A DNA stretch of 64,000 nt from positions 265,403,306 through 265,467,305 of the forward strand of contig NC_057807.1 of assembly GCF_018294505.1 (NCBI RefSeq). Reading direction: 5' to 3'. The position numbers and the translations under genes were made by a program. Source of the DNA: Triticum aestivum (Eukaryota > Streptophyta > Magnoliopsida > Poales > Poaceae). Below are positions 1-10,815 of this stretch, in pieces. Under the pieces are notes generated by a model, which was not told the DNA's origin, did not search any database, and saw only the letters and a program-made list of their open reading frames with translations. The stretch's first letter is position 1; the number at the start of each line of letters is the position of its first letter.

Positions 1-483
1 TGTGGCCTTAAGTAGCGAGCCGCTAGGCGAGCGGGCTCAGCGGGCCCATTCTGGCCCAACAAATCTTCGGTTGGGCTGCACGATCCTCTTGGGCCTGCTG
101 TCGACGCGCCTTGGGGTGAAGCCGGTGATCGCCTTGGTGGTACGTGTGCTGACAGGGAAGCTGCGCCATCGCAGCTGCAAAGCGTACCATCGGTGTTGTG
201 GGGGTTTGCGGCGGCGTGCTGCGAACGACACAAGAGGCGATGGTGTTGTGAAAGCCGGTGCTACGAGAGAACGAACGTTGTCGTGCTACGAGTGAGGGTT
301 AGCAAGGGGGATGCATGTGCTGCGGACGGTGGATCCCATGCCGATGGTGCTTGCGAGGGAGCACATCTCTTCTGAGCGTGCGGAAGGAGAATGAGCAGAA
401 AAACAAAAGATAATGTGGTGGCAAAGAGGGAGGATCGCATGGCCACAAGCGCGTGCATTTGACAGCCCACAAGGACGTTTCTG
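1..483. other. No gene seen; GC-rich repeat-like sequence
   Basis: Short open frames occur on both strands, but none has a recognisable domain or start context. The first 300 bases are GC-rich with repeated GGGC/GCCC words, as is common in transposon ends. I cannot assign a family. Confidence 0.4.
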
Positions 484-532
484 TAGTTCAAACTTAAATT
501 GTAAAAACGTCTTATATTTAGTTACGGAGGTA
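484..532. mobile_element. Stowaway-like MITE end (remnant)
   Basis: The stretch ends in AAAACGTCTTATATTTAGTTACGGAGG. Its last half (CTTATATTTAGTTACGGAGG) matches the usual right end of Triticeae Stowaway (Tc1/mariner) MITEs, which close with a GGAGGGAGTA-like terminus. No left end is visible within 300 bp, so this is at most one arm. The assignment rests on motif memory. Confidence 0.35.
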
Positions 533-1159
533 GAAATTCACATAGTTTTTTTTTGAGAACGAAATTCGCATAGTTTGGTTCATATAAATAATAAAACGAA
601 AGGAGATCCAAATGAACGTACAACATGCCAATTCAGCAAGGTACTGAGCAGCGAGAGCTTGATTATGTGTAGATGGCTTGTTTCAAAAGAAAAAAAAAGA
701 TTATGTGTAGATGATGCCGGTATGTAGCTGGGGATGCTGAGCAGCGAGTAGATGCAGAGCTCCATATGTTCAACTCAAAAATAGGAAGGTAAGTGATGTC
801 GATATTAGTATGTCGTCAATATTGATTTTTTTTACTTAACACATAACGTAATTGTGAGCTCAAGTAGATTTTAGTACTGAATATGTCCCCGTAACAGACA
901 TGAGTTGGTGAAAACTAAATATTTAACAATAAACAAAGTGAAATTGAATCAGTTTACCTGGCACCTAGTGTGAGTTTGCATGTAAGTTCTGAACATGCAA
1001 GAACGGTGTTCTATACGGAGTACTTTCCAAGATTTCATAATCAAGCTTGATTCCACCTAACTATTTAAAACGTCAATTTCAGCAAGGTACTTTCAGTGAT
1101 AGGTAAACAATGGCATGCATGTGCAAACAAATTTATAAGGCGATGAAAAGTAAAATAAA
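533..1159. other. AT-rich spacer, no gene seen
   Basis: No supported coding region. A small internal duplication (GATTATGTGTAGATG near 662 and 700, and GAGCAGCGAG near 646 and 738) is visible. This suggests local slippage or a decayed repeat. Confidence 0.4.
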
Positions 1160-1225
1160 ATATAGGCTAGGCTACCCTAACTTGTTTGTGAATAAAGGCT
1201 TTGTTGTTGTTGTTGTTGATGAAAA
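1160..1225 (-). mobile_element. RTE-type LINE 3' end (relic)
   Basis: Read on the minus strand, the segment runs CAACAACAACAACAAAGCC, then TTTATTCACAAACAAGTTAG and GGTAGCCTAG. It resembles the conserved plant RTE-clade LINE 3' terminus (AAAGCCTTT...CAAACAAGTTGGGGTAGGCTAG). Only the end is present; no RTE reverse transcriptase lies upstream on that strand. The family call is from memory of the motif. Confidence 0.4.
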
Positions 1226-1235
1226 ATAAAATAGC

Positions 1236-2186
1236 GATGTGAACAGACGGAAAACACCTTCCCCACCCTCCTGCGCCGCTCCCGCGAGGCGACGGGGAGG
1301 AACCCTACTGTGCTGCCGCCAACTACCTTTTTCCCGCCCCCTCCTCCTCCCTCGTCGCGCCAGAGGGCGCGGCCGGGCCAAGCCTGGCCGGCGGCGGCGG
1401 CAGCGAGGCCTCCTCGCCCCCTCCCAGCGGCCTTGGCGCGGGCTAATGCGGCTGGATCGGGATGCCTCGCTGTCCCAGGGCGAGGCGGCGCTACGGCGCA
1501 GCTGCGTGGTGATGGCGCTGCGCGTGGCGGTAGCGAGACGGGCTGGGCGTTGGAGGGCGTGCTGGTGCATGGAGCGGCGGGGGTGGCGAGCGGCTGGTGC
1601 GGGCGTTCATGGCGGCAGGGGGATCTGGTGTGGTGGCGGTCGTGATGAGGCAGGGCGTCGGTGGCGAGGTTCGGTGTGGCCTGGGCCGGCTCCTGGCTTG
1701 GCGCAGTGGTGGTGCGGGTCCCGGGCGACAAGGATCTGCGGCGGCCGCCCCTGCCCGGGCTCGGGCTGGTGGGGATGGCGGCACAGTGGTGGTGGCTGGC
1801 TGGGCATGTTGGTCGAGTCCACGTCGGAACCTTCCTGGTCTGGCGTTCGGACGTCGGCGGACGGCGCGAGGAGGCATCTCCGGTGAGCTTCCTTGGCTGC
1901 AACAGCGGGTCAATTTGGTCTCCATCCTCGGCGGGCGCGCGGTTGCCGATGGCCTCGCGGAGATATGTGTCAGCTATCATGGTGGGGCGACATGGGGGTG
2001 CCCGCAGGGGAGCTTGGTAGGAGGGATAGGTGGCCTCGATGCGGTCGCGCCACCTGTTGGCGGCACCGTTTGCTGGTCCGGATGCGTCCGCTCCTCCTTC
2101 TCCCCCTTTCCTCGTGTTTGGCGGGGAGCTTGGTTGGAGGGATGGGTGGCCTCGATGCGGTCGCGCCACTGAAGTACAAGGACTAA
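1236..2186 (+). mobile_element. GC-rich LINE 5'-UTR-like segment
   Basis: This is a very GC-rich block opening with CCTCCTGCGCCGCTCCCGCG and AACCCTA-type words. It then has G/C triplet runs with GGCTGGATCGGGA and GGCGAGGCGGCG, as seen in the 5' leader of Triticeae L1-like LINEs. Long open frames on both strands are low-complexity (Arg, Pro, Gly, Ala-rich) and reflect base composition, not genes. A near-repeat of about 45 bp recurs about 115 bp apart (near 2010 and 2126: GGTGGCCTCGATGCGGTCGC). No LINE open reading frame follows. Confidence 0.4.
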
Positions 2187-2289
2187 ACTGGTCGATCCAC
2201 CGCAGGGTGCGAGATGTTGAGCTTCCTCGACGCCTACTTTGGGTATCCGCAAGTCTATATGGCCGAGGAAGACACGAGAAGGAGTTAAA
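2187..2289 (+). pseudogene. Ty3/gypsy reverse-transcriptase fragment
   Basis: Translation from 2187 gives STAGCE then MLSFLDAYFGYPQVYMAEED, ending at a stop at 2286. This is the reverse-transcriptase segment carrying the first catalytic Asp (FLDAY) in Tat-type gypsy elements. Only about 33 codons survive, and the flanking sequence shows no other pol domain. It is a stray fragment, probably carried by another repeat or left by deletion. The larger Tat element in this window encodes the homologous segment near 40140-40200. Confidence 0.75.
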
Positions 2290-2580
2290 CATCCTGTGCA
2301 GCAATGAATAAAACATCTAGAGAGGGCAAACAATTTTAAAATCACTATCGCAGCATTTGAATCACAACAATTTATCCATTTTATATTTAGTTAATAAACC
2401 TTGGTCTAAACTTGTGATTTTTCATCAATCATGTGTATGACTTCGTATAATCCACAACTTTGTGTGATGGCCACACCTTGAGTACACTTTAATCATGTCT
2501 GCTCCGAAATGATGTAATTTCAGTACTTAGACGTTTCAGTGTCAGCAATAATGGTGTTGTCGTGTAGGATGCTTATCTAA

Positions 2581-4774
2581 GAGCAACTCTAGCAGACCTC
2601 GCATCCACCCCCGACCCGCAAAATAACCACCAAAATGCGGGTACGGGCCGGAAAGTCTGCCCGACCAGACCCCGCATCCCGCCCCGGCCCGCAAAAATTT
2701 TTAGGGGGCGCGGCACATTTTCGGCCCCAACCCGAGAAAACCAGGTTTCCCCCTCGCGGCTGCTGTGCCCTGTATCACAGAGAAGCAGTTGGCAGGAGGG
2801 ACATTTCAGCCCGCGCTCTTTTTCTCCTTCCTTCCGCCGCCGCCCGCCCGCCGCCGGCGATTCCGGCCATATCTGCGGGCGGAATCGCTCCGCGGGGCCG
2901 CCCCACACCCTCCCGCACCGAGCCGCTGCACCGCCCCTCCGGATCCGACGAGAAGAGCCGCCCCCAGTCGCCGCCGCCGCTGGGATCGACCACCGCCGAG
3001 CGCACCACCCTCGTCGCCGCCCTCGGATCACTCGCCACAGGTTAGTCCCTTTTTTGTGATTTTCGCAAGCTGTGTAGTAGATTGACGTGCCGACGTGCGT
3101 GCGTGTAGATGGAGTTGACCCCGTGCAAGAAGTTCTTGCTATCCGATTCGTCCGATTCGGACGACTCGGATGTGGAGACCATGCTTGCGACCTTTCGGCA
3201 GCAAACATTGGTCATGGCGCTTGCCGTGAAGGAGCATGAAGACGAGTACCGAAAGAGGAGGCGAGGATCTACTGTCGGGCGTCTGTGCATTCCGCGGAAT
3301 CGCCATATTGGAAACGAGATGTTGATGCAAGATTATTTTTCTGAGAATCCTACATATCCTGCACACCTCTTCCGCAGAAGGTACCGAATGCGCCGATCCC
3401 TTTTTGTGAAAATTGTTGAAGCTTGCGAGGCAAATTGCCGGTATTTCACTCAGAGAAGAAATGTCGCGGGCTTAAAGGGATTTAGTGCATGTCAAAAAAT
3501 CTCCGCAGCTATGCGGGTGATAGCATATGGCGTTCCGGCTGACTATACCAATGAGTTTCTTCGCATTGGTGAAGATAGCACAATTGAGTCTGTGCGTAGA
3601 TTTGCGAAAGTGATTGTCCGTGTCTTTGCTCCCGATTATCTTTGGGCACCAAATGAAGATGACACAAAGAAATTGATGGTAGCTAATGAGAGGAGAGCTT
3701 GGCCTGGGATGCTAGATAGCATTGATTGTACGCATAGGAATTGGAAAAATTGCCCCAAGGCTTGGCAAGGAATGTATTGTAGCAAGTCTCGTGATGCAAC
3801 ATTGTGCTAGAGGCCGTAGCATCCGAGGATTTATGGATTCGGCATTGCTTTTTTGGTATGCCCGGCACACTGAATGATATCAATGCATTGCAACGCTCTC
3901 ATTTGTTTGCTAGGCTTGCTAGTGGTGATGCTCCTGCTTGTAACTACACTATCAATGGGCATGAATACACAAAGGGGTACTATCTTGCAGATGGTATATA
4001 TCCTCCTTGGTGCACATTTGTCAAGAGCATCAAAAAACCCAAAACAAAAAAATATGAATTTGCAAGGGTGCAAGAGGCAGCCCGAAAAGACATTGAAAGA
4101 GCATTCGGTGTTTTGCAATCTAGGTTTGCCATTGTCCGAGGTCCTCCTCGTTTTTGGGATAAGAAAACCCTGAAGAACATCATGACTTGCTGCATTATCC
4201 TGCATAATATGATTCTTGAAGATGAGAGAGGAATGGACTTAGAATTATTTTACGATAATGTGGGTAGCCGTGTCAAACCGGATAGAGACCCAAACCGCAT
4301 TATAGCTTTTCTTCAGATATACAGGGAGATTGAAAATGCGGACACACATTTTCAACTTCAGAAAGATCTCATTGAGCACCATTGGCAAAGGGCTGGGCAG
4401 TGACTAATTTTTTTATTTATTTGTATTTGTATTCATGACAAGTTTTGTATTGCATTATTTTAAGTTTGCTACGGTGATTTGAATACTTATTTGTAATGCG
4501 GATGATTATTGTTTTATGTTTGATTTGAATAATTCAGTTTGTTTTCGATTGTTGAATTATATTGGATTTGAGATTTGCGGGCTGATGATTTGCGGGGATG
4601 CAGCGGCGCAAAGAGCAAAACCCGCATAGCCCACTCGTAAAAAAGCATATTCCGTGAATATACTTTTTTACGGGTCTGTTTGGGGGGTCTGCATCTGTGC
4701 TAGCCCTCGCCGGTCCGTAAAAGCGGTTTTGCACGAACTGCAAACACGTTTTGCGGGGTCTGCTAGACTTGCTC
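2581..4774 (+). mobile_element. PIF/Harbinger DNA transposon, complete ends
   Basis: Terminal inverted repeats are seen directly: GAGCAACTCTAGCAGACCTC at the left end and the reverse complement of GAGCAAGTCTAGCAGACCCC at the right end. They are flanked by TAA at 2578-2580 and at 4775-4777, the 3-bp TWA target duplication typical of PIF/Harbinger. The 2194-bp element holds a single transposase gene in the centre, a GC-rich 5' leader and an AT-rich tail. No second (Myb-like) PIF gene is visible, so mobility would need one in trans. Intact ends and one coding lesion suggest a fairly young copy. Confidence 0.93.
3109..4403 (+). pseudogene. PIF/Harbinger transposase, one frameshift
   Basis: This is a DDE nuclease of the Harbinger (plant transposon protein / DDE_Tnp_4) family that would cut and join the element's ends. 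From ATG 3109 the N-terminus has an acidic serine stretch (SDSSDSDDSD). The helix-turn-helix-like region follows, then the catalytic triad: first D in DSIDCTH, second D in PGTLNDINAL, third E in RKDIERAFGVL. The first frame ends at 3810 just after the first D; the rest continues in another frame from 3804 to the stop at 4403. Family alignment implies loss of one base near 3798-3803. No other break is visible. A GT-AG intron in the leader (donor after CTCGCCACAG near 3040, acceptor GTGTAG at 3108) would place the ATG at the start of exon 2. Confidence 0.9.
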
Positions 4775-4895
4775 TAAGCAACATAGGCTGTCATTCCAAT
4801 GCATTGCCAATTTGGCACAAAATTGAGAACTTGCTCAACTTAGCTGAAATCACCTGTGCAGGAAGTTGAACGAGTTTTGATTTGGTGCACATCTA

Positions 4896-5020
4896 TGTTA
4901 GATGTGTATAGCCCTTTTCGGTTTATCCCCATTGCATAAGGGGTCTCTTGAATTTTACCATACACATGTATATGCATTGGCCTTTGGCCCTCTTTTGAAT
5001 GTAGTTGCTCATTCCTAACA
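4896..5020 (+). repeat. Copia element 5' LTR
   Basis: Starts TGTTAGATGTGTATAG and ends TCCTAACA. It is a near-identical 125-bp copy of the right LTR, with a handful of substitutions and a one-base length difference. Confidence 0.95.
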
Positions 5021-5032
5021 TGGTATCAGATG
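5021..5032 (+). promoter_or_regulatory. Primer-binding site (initiator Met tRNA type)
   Basis: TGGTATCAGATG lies directly after the LTR. It matches the TGGTATCAGAGC consensus complementary to the plant initiator-methionine tRNA 3' end, apart from the last bases. Confidence 0.85.
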
Positions 5033-5676
5033 CTTAGGTTCCTCTCCCGCTCCCGCACGCTCGCAGCTCCGTGCCTCGCTCCCCTGCCGCCGGTCTCCCT
5101 ATCCCTCGTCTCCGGCCACTCGCGCTCAACTCCGGGCGCTCCCCCAGCCACCTGTACGTCGCGGCTGCTCCTGCCCCGCCTGGCGCATCTCCTCCCGTGC
5201 TCCTGCTGCGCCCCTCCCCGCTCGAGCGGCCTCCTACCGCGCCGCTCCCCGCTTGCGCGGGCTCCTTCCCGCTCGAGCGGGCTCTACCGCGCCGCTGCTC
5301 TTCTGGATTGGGTGCTCCGCCGCCAGATCCCGCTGAGCTCGGGCGGGCCGGGCCTCCTCTTCTCGCGCCGGGCCGCGTCCTTCTCTGGCCAGCCGCCGCT
5401 TCGCGCTAGCTGTGGTCGATCCAGCCCCGCATCGAGAGCTCTGCTCGATCTGCTGCTCGAGCCGCTGGCTCTGCCCGCCTCGTGTGCCCGTGCGCGAGCG
5501 AGCGCCTCGGCTCGGTCCGGCCGGCCCGTTGACTCCCGGAGACGAGCGGTCTGCTCTTAGTTCGGCCTTTTTGCTCCGGACTCAGTTCGGGCCTCTCGCT
5601 CCGGACTTAGTTCAGGCTTCTCAATCTGCACTCAGTTCGGATCCAAAAAAAGAGAGCAGAAATAGGATATCTGAGT

Positions 5677-8600
5677 ATGTCATCTTCAGGCTATGTGGCT
5701 GTTCCTCGCTGCTCAGTGGTTTTTGATGGCACCAACTATGCTGAGTTTGTGGGCTTCATGCGTATCCATATGCGCGGCCATCTATTGTGGGGCGTTCTCT
5801 CTGGCGAGGTACCCTGTCCGCCCTGCCCTGTTGCTCCGGTTGCTCCTGTTCCCCCAGTGCCCCCGGTGCTTGCTGCTGAGGCTTCTTAGGCTGACAGGGA
5901 TGCAGCCAAGGCTCTTGATGACGCTGCAGTTGATGCCTATGATCAGCAGGTATCCGCATATTCCGATGCTCTTTCTGTCTACCGGGATGATCTGTCTGCT
6001 TACACTTAGTGGTGTAATGATGATGCTCATGCTGCTGCTGTTCTCACTACGAGTGTCCTCCCTCAGTTTGCCTCGGAGTTCATGGGCCTCGGCACTGTTG
6101 CACCGATGTGGTCCTACCTTTGTTAGCGCTATCAGCCCTTTGGTGATGCTCTATACCTCTCTGTAGTGCGTCAGGAGCACGCTCTTCAGCAGGGTGACTC
6201 GTCTGTTGATGAATTCTACTCACAGTGCTCTGCCATCTGGCGTCAGCTTGACTCACTGCGGACAGTTGTTTGTGGCACTTGTCGTTGTTGCCAGACTATG
6301 AGGTCTGACTTGGAGTTTCAGAGGGTCCATGAGTTCTTAGCTCATCTCCGCTCTAAGTTTGAGCCTCGCCGTGCTCACTTGCTTGCTCGCGGTCGTGTTC
6401 CTATCTCAGAGATACTTGCTGAGCTTCGTGCCGAGGAGACCCGCCTTCGCTCTGTTGGGTTGCTTCTAGTTCCGTCAGTTCTGGCTGCCCGGGCTCCTGT
6501 GTCGTCTGCTCGCCTCACTGCTCCGACGCTCCTACCTACTCCTCCAGGGGGGTGAGCCGTGCTCCTTATGCTGAGAAGGGCACGTCGCGCCATGACATCG
6601 TCTGTGGTTACTGCTCCCGGCCAGGTCACCCAGAGTCTGATTGTCGCCAGAAGAAGCGAGACCAGAGGCGCTCCTCCTCCGGCGGGCCTCCTGTGTCTTT
6701 CTTGACTCCGTCACTCACCGACCAGGACATTGTTCGCCTCAAGCGTCTTCTTGCTTCCTCAGGCTCCTCGTCGACTGGCTCTGCTGCTGCTGTGACTGCA
6801 TCCTCTTCCTCACCATCACAGGCATCTACACAGTCAGATACATCTTCGTGGGTTCTGGATTCTGGAGCTTCCTTTCATATGTCTTTTGATTCTTCCGCGT
6901 TATCTTCTCTCCGACCTCTTGATTCGCCTGTTAATGTTCTTACTGTTGATGGCACATCTCTTCCTGTTGCTAGTCGTGGTATTCTTTCCACTCCATCTTT
7001 TTCTGTTCCGAGTGTTTCACATGTTCCTCGCCTTACCATGAATCTTTTTTCCGCTGCCCAACTTACTGATTCTGGTTGTCGTGTCATTCTTGATACCGAC
7101 TCTTGCTCCATTCAGGATCGTCGCACCAAGCTTTGGTTGGTGCTGGCCCCCGGCGCCATGAGTCAGATGGCCTTTGGGAGGTTGACTGGCTTTGTGTTCC
7201 TTCCGCTGCCACCACTTCTGCCAGCTCTCATGCTCTTGCCGCCTCTTCGTCTGCGTCCTTCCAGCAGTGGCATCATCGACTTGGTCACATCTGTGGCTCT
7301 CGCTTGTCTTCCTTAGTTCGTCAGGGCCTCTTAGGGTCTGTATCTGGAGATGTCTCCTTACATTGTAATGGTTGCAGACTTGGCAAACAGACTCAGTTAC
7401 CTTATCCTACTAGTGAGTCTGTATCTCAGCGTCCTTTTGACTTAGTTCATTCTGATGTCCGGGGTCCTGCTCCCTTTGATTCGAAAGGTGGTCATCGCTA
7501 CTATGTTTTGTTTATTGATGATTTCTCTCGCTACACTTGGTTCTACTTCATGAAATCTCGTAGCGAGGTTCTCCCTATATACAAACGTTTTGCTGCCATG
7601 GTTCACACCCAGTTTTCCACGCCCATTCGTACTTTTCGTGCTGACTCCGCTGGAGAGTATATCTCTCAGCTGTTGCGTGGTTTTCTCGCGGAACAGGGTA
7701 CTCTTGCCTAGTTCTCCTGTCCTGGTGCTCATGCTCAGAATGGCGTTGCCGAGCGAAAGCATCATCATTTACTTGAGACGGCCCGTGCGCTGATGATTGC
7801 TGCTTCCCTTCCACCCCATTTTTGGGCTGAGGCTGTTTCTGCATCCACCTATCTCATCAACATTCAGCCATCGACTGCTCTGCAGGGTGGCATTCCTATG
7901 GAGTGTCTCACTGGTCGCTCTCCTAACTACTCAGCTCTTCGTATGTTTGGATGCATCTGCTATGTTCTTCTTGCCCCCCGAGAACGCAGCAAACTGACTG
8001 CTCAGTCGGTTGAGTGTGTTTTCCTTGGCTACAGTGATGAGCACAAGGGCTATCGTTGTTGGGATCCAGTGGGTTGTCGCTTGTGCATCTTGCGTGATGT
8101 GACTTTTGACGAGTCTCGTTCTTACTACCCATGTTCTTCTTCCTCGAGTTTCTCTGTGGACGACCTTTCTATCCTTCCCCTTCCCGATACACCCTGCTAT
8201 GTGCCTCATGTGTCACCTCTTCCTCCGGCACCTCTCCTTCCTTCTCATTCACCACTGACCCCGTCTTCTCCATCCTCCTCCTCCACCTCTCCCCCATCCT
8301 CTCCAGTCCGTCGCCCTCTCTCACCGTTTCCTCTTCACTATACTCATCGATCTTGTACTGAGGATGTCTCCTCTGACGAGCCTTCCACCTCTGGTGCACC
8401 TCCTCTCACGCCTCCCCCGGTTCACAATCTTCGTGCTCGGCCTCGCCCCCCGCCTGATCGCTACTCCCCTTATCAGTACGGTCTCTCTATTATGACTGAG
8501 CCCACTTCCTATCGCACTGCCATGACTCAGCCTGAATGGCAGCTTGCGATGGCCGAAGAGCTTGTTGCCCTTGAGCGCTCTGACACATGGGATCTGGTTC

Positions 8601-9995
8601 CCCTCCCTTCCGGTGTCCGTCCCATCACCTACAAGTGGGTCTACAAACTTAAGACTCGCTCTGATGGTTCTCTTGAGTGCTACAAAGCTCGTCTTGTGGC
8701 CCGTTGTTTTCAGCAGGAGCAGGGGCGCGATTATGATGAGACATTCGCTCCTGTGGCCCACATGACCACTGTCCGCACTCTTCTTGCTGTGGCTTCGGTT
8801 CGTCAGTGGTCCATCTCTCAATGGCGAGTTGCGTGAGGAGGTTTATATGCAGTCACCACCAGGGTACTATGCTCCTGATGGTATGGTCTGTAGACTTCGC
8901 CGCTCCCTATATGGTCTCAAGCAGGCCCCTCGTGCCTGGTTTTAGCGCTTCGCCTCTGTGGTGACCGCCGCTGGTTTCTTGCCCAGTGACCATGATCCCA
9001 CGTTGTTTGTTCACACGTCTCCTCGTGGTCGGACTCTTCTCCTTCTCTATGTTGATGACATGATCATCACTGGTGATGACTCTAATTACATTGCCTTTGT
9101 TAAGGCTCGTCTCCGTGACCAGTTTCTCATGACTGATCTTGGTCCACTTCGCTATTTTCTTGGGATTGAGATCTCCTCGACCTCTGATGGCTTTTACATC
9201 TCCCAAGAAAAATATATTCAGGACCTTCTTGCTCGCGCTGCTCTCGGTGATGAGCGCATAGTTGTGACTCCCATGGAGCTCAACGTTCAGCTTCGTGCCT
9301 CTGATGGTGACCCTCTCCCTAATCCCACTCGCTATCATCACCTTGTTGGCAGTCTTGTCTATCTTGCTGTTACGCGTCCTGACATCTCCTATCCCGTCCA
9401 CATTCTGAGTCAGATCGTTTCAGCCCCCACCTCTGTCCACTATAGTCATCTCCTCTGTGTTCTATGATATCTTCGTGGCACGATCTCTCAGTGCCTTTTC
9501 TTTCCCCACTCCAGCTCTCTTGAGCTCCAGGCCTACTCAGATGCTACCTGGGCTAGTGATCCCTCTGATCGACGCTCGATGTCTGCTTATTGTGTCTTTC
9601 TTGATGGCTCTCTTATTGCCTGGAAGACCAAGAAACAGACTGCAGTTTCTCGCTCGAGTACAGAGGCTGAGTTGCGAGCCATGACTATGCTGACGGCTGA
9701 GGTGATCTGGTTACGGTGGCTACTTGAGGATTTTGATGTGTCTGCTACTACCTCGACTCCCTTATTGTCAGACAGTACTGGCACTATCAGTATTGCGCGT
9801 GGCCTGGTGAAGCATGAGCTCACCAAGCACATCGGTGTGGATGCCCACTTTGTGCGTGCTGCTGTGCAGGATCAGACTCTCGCTCTTCACTATGTGCCCT
9901 CTGAGTTACAGTTGGCGGACTTCTTCACAAAGGCTCAGACTCGCACGCAGCATAGTTTTTTTCTCTCCAAACTCAGTGTTGTTGATCCACCATGA
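5677..9995 (+). pseudogene. Copia gag-pol polyprotein (broken)
   Basis: Gag opens at the ATG at 5677 and shows stops near 5887, 6007 and 6124. A zinc knuckle (CGYCSRPGHPESDC) lies near 6604-6645. Protease (WVLDSGASFHMS) follows near 6850-6885. The GAG-pre-integrase and integrase core ([21 protein letters not shown]) span about 7265-7800. The polymerase runs from about 8520 with YVDDM near 9048-9062, and RNase H (SSTEAEL) ends at 9995. A deletion at 8820/8821 removes the segment that normally carries the first catalytic Asp (LDVKNAFL) and shifts the frame. Further stops lie near 7711, 8944 and 9465. Confidence 0.9.
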
Positions 9996-10000
9996 GTTTG

Positions 10001-10013
10001 AGGGGGGGGGGGG
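10001..10013 (+). promoter_or_regulatory. Polypurine tract of the copia element
   Basis: An A followed by twelve G residues immediately precedes the 3' LTR. This is the expected plus-strand primer position. The homopolymer may vary in length through replication slippage or sequencing. Confidence 0.85.
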
Positions 10014-10137
10014 TGTTAGATGTGTATAGCCTTTTTCGGTTTATCCCCATTGTATAAGGGTCTCTTGCACTTTACCATACACATGTATATGTATTGGCTT
10101 TTGGCCCTCTTGTGAATGTAGTTGCTCATTCCAAACA
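10014..10137 (+). repeat. Copia element 3' LTR
   Basis: A 124-bp TG...CA copy (TGTTAGATGTGTATAG...CCAAACA) of the 5' LTR, followed by the ATCTA target duplication. Confidence 0.95.
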
Positions 10138-10815
10138 ATCTAGTATGATTTTATCGAGAGTCTTTTGAAACGCCCAAACTCCCTAAACTCATGCACATTT
10201 GTACCGCCCTTATTTGATATATATCCAGAAGGCACCAGAGTTTTCAAACAATAGAATCCCACAGCCTTGCTATCTTCAGTGTACCATGTGTTTATACTCC
10301 GTTTTCAATGATGCTGATGTTGGAAAGATCAGACATACTTGCGAGCAAGCTGTGATCTCCATAACACTGATATTTACAACTGAAGATATCAAATATTTAC
10401 AATATCCCCACCAAAAAATTTGTCAAGCTGAGGACGGTGGCGCGCCAGGCTGTGTTTGCCTCGTCTCACCCATCTACATGCCTTGCCTTGTAGCGCCAGA
10501 CATGTTTTCTTCCAAAACATCGTGACTGTTCTTAAATTTTTGTTGAAAATAGAACCGGTGCTTAATTTTCCAAGGCATCGAGGAGAATGCATACCAATGC
10601 ACCAACACCAAAGAGCAATTTCAGTCCCATCAATTTAAGTTTCACAACAAAACTTGGTCCCATCAATTTCAGTTTCACGACAAAACCGTTGCAACATTCA
10701 AACAACTCACCACACGGTACATCGGAATGGATACATCACGCGACAAACTACTAACTTATTCCAACACCTTAGAGCTATTTGTTCCCCATAACCCAGAGAA
10801 CAATGCCGCCACCGG
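10138..10815. other. Downstream flank / 3' UTR of cytochrome b5
   Basis: No other coding region. On the minus strand this is the 3' side of the cytochrome b5 gene. A local tandem duplication of about 40 bp is visible at 10626-10690 (CCCATCAATTT[A/C]AGTTTCAC twice). I could not pick a convincing polyadenylation signal. Confidence 0.45.

Larger units (their letters stand above)
4896..10137 (+). mobile_element. Ty1/copia LTR retrotransposon, complete but decayed
   Basis: Two 124-125 bp LTRs (TG...CA) bound the element and a 5-bp target duplication ATCTA flanks it (4891-4895 and 10138-10142). A primer-binding site follows the left LTR, and a poly-G purine tract precedes the right LTR. gag, protease, integrase, reverse transcriptase and RNase H follow in copia order on the plus strand. 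LTRs this short are unusual among the large Triticeae copia families. Many in-frame stops and a deletion in the polymerase make it non-autonomous. It sits between the Harbinger element and the cytochrome b5 gene. Confidence 0.95.

Noticed and set aside
2..295. Open frame at the left edge
   Set aside because: No domain, no codon bias that I can see, and a competing frame on the other strand.
1177..2316. Long minus-strand open frame of 379 codons
   Set aside because: Low-complexity Pro/Arg/Ala-rich product in a very GC-rich block. Overlapping long frames exist on both strands and no domain is seen. Composition explains it.
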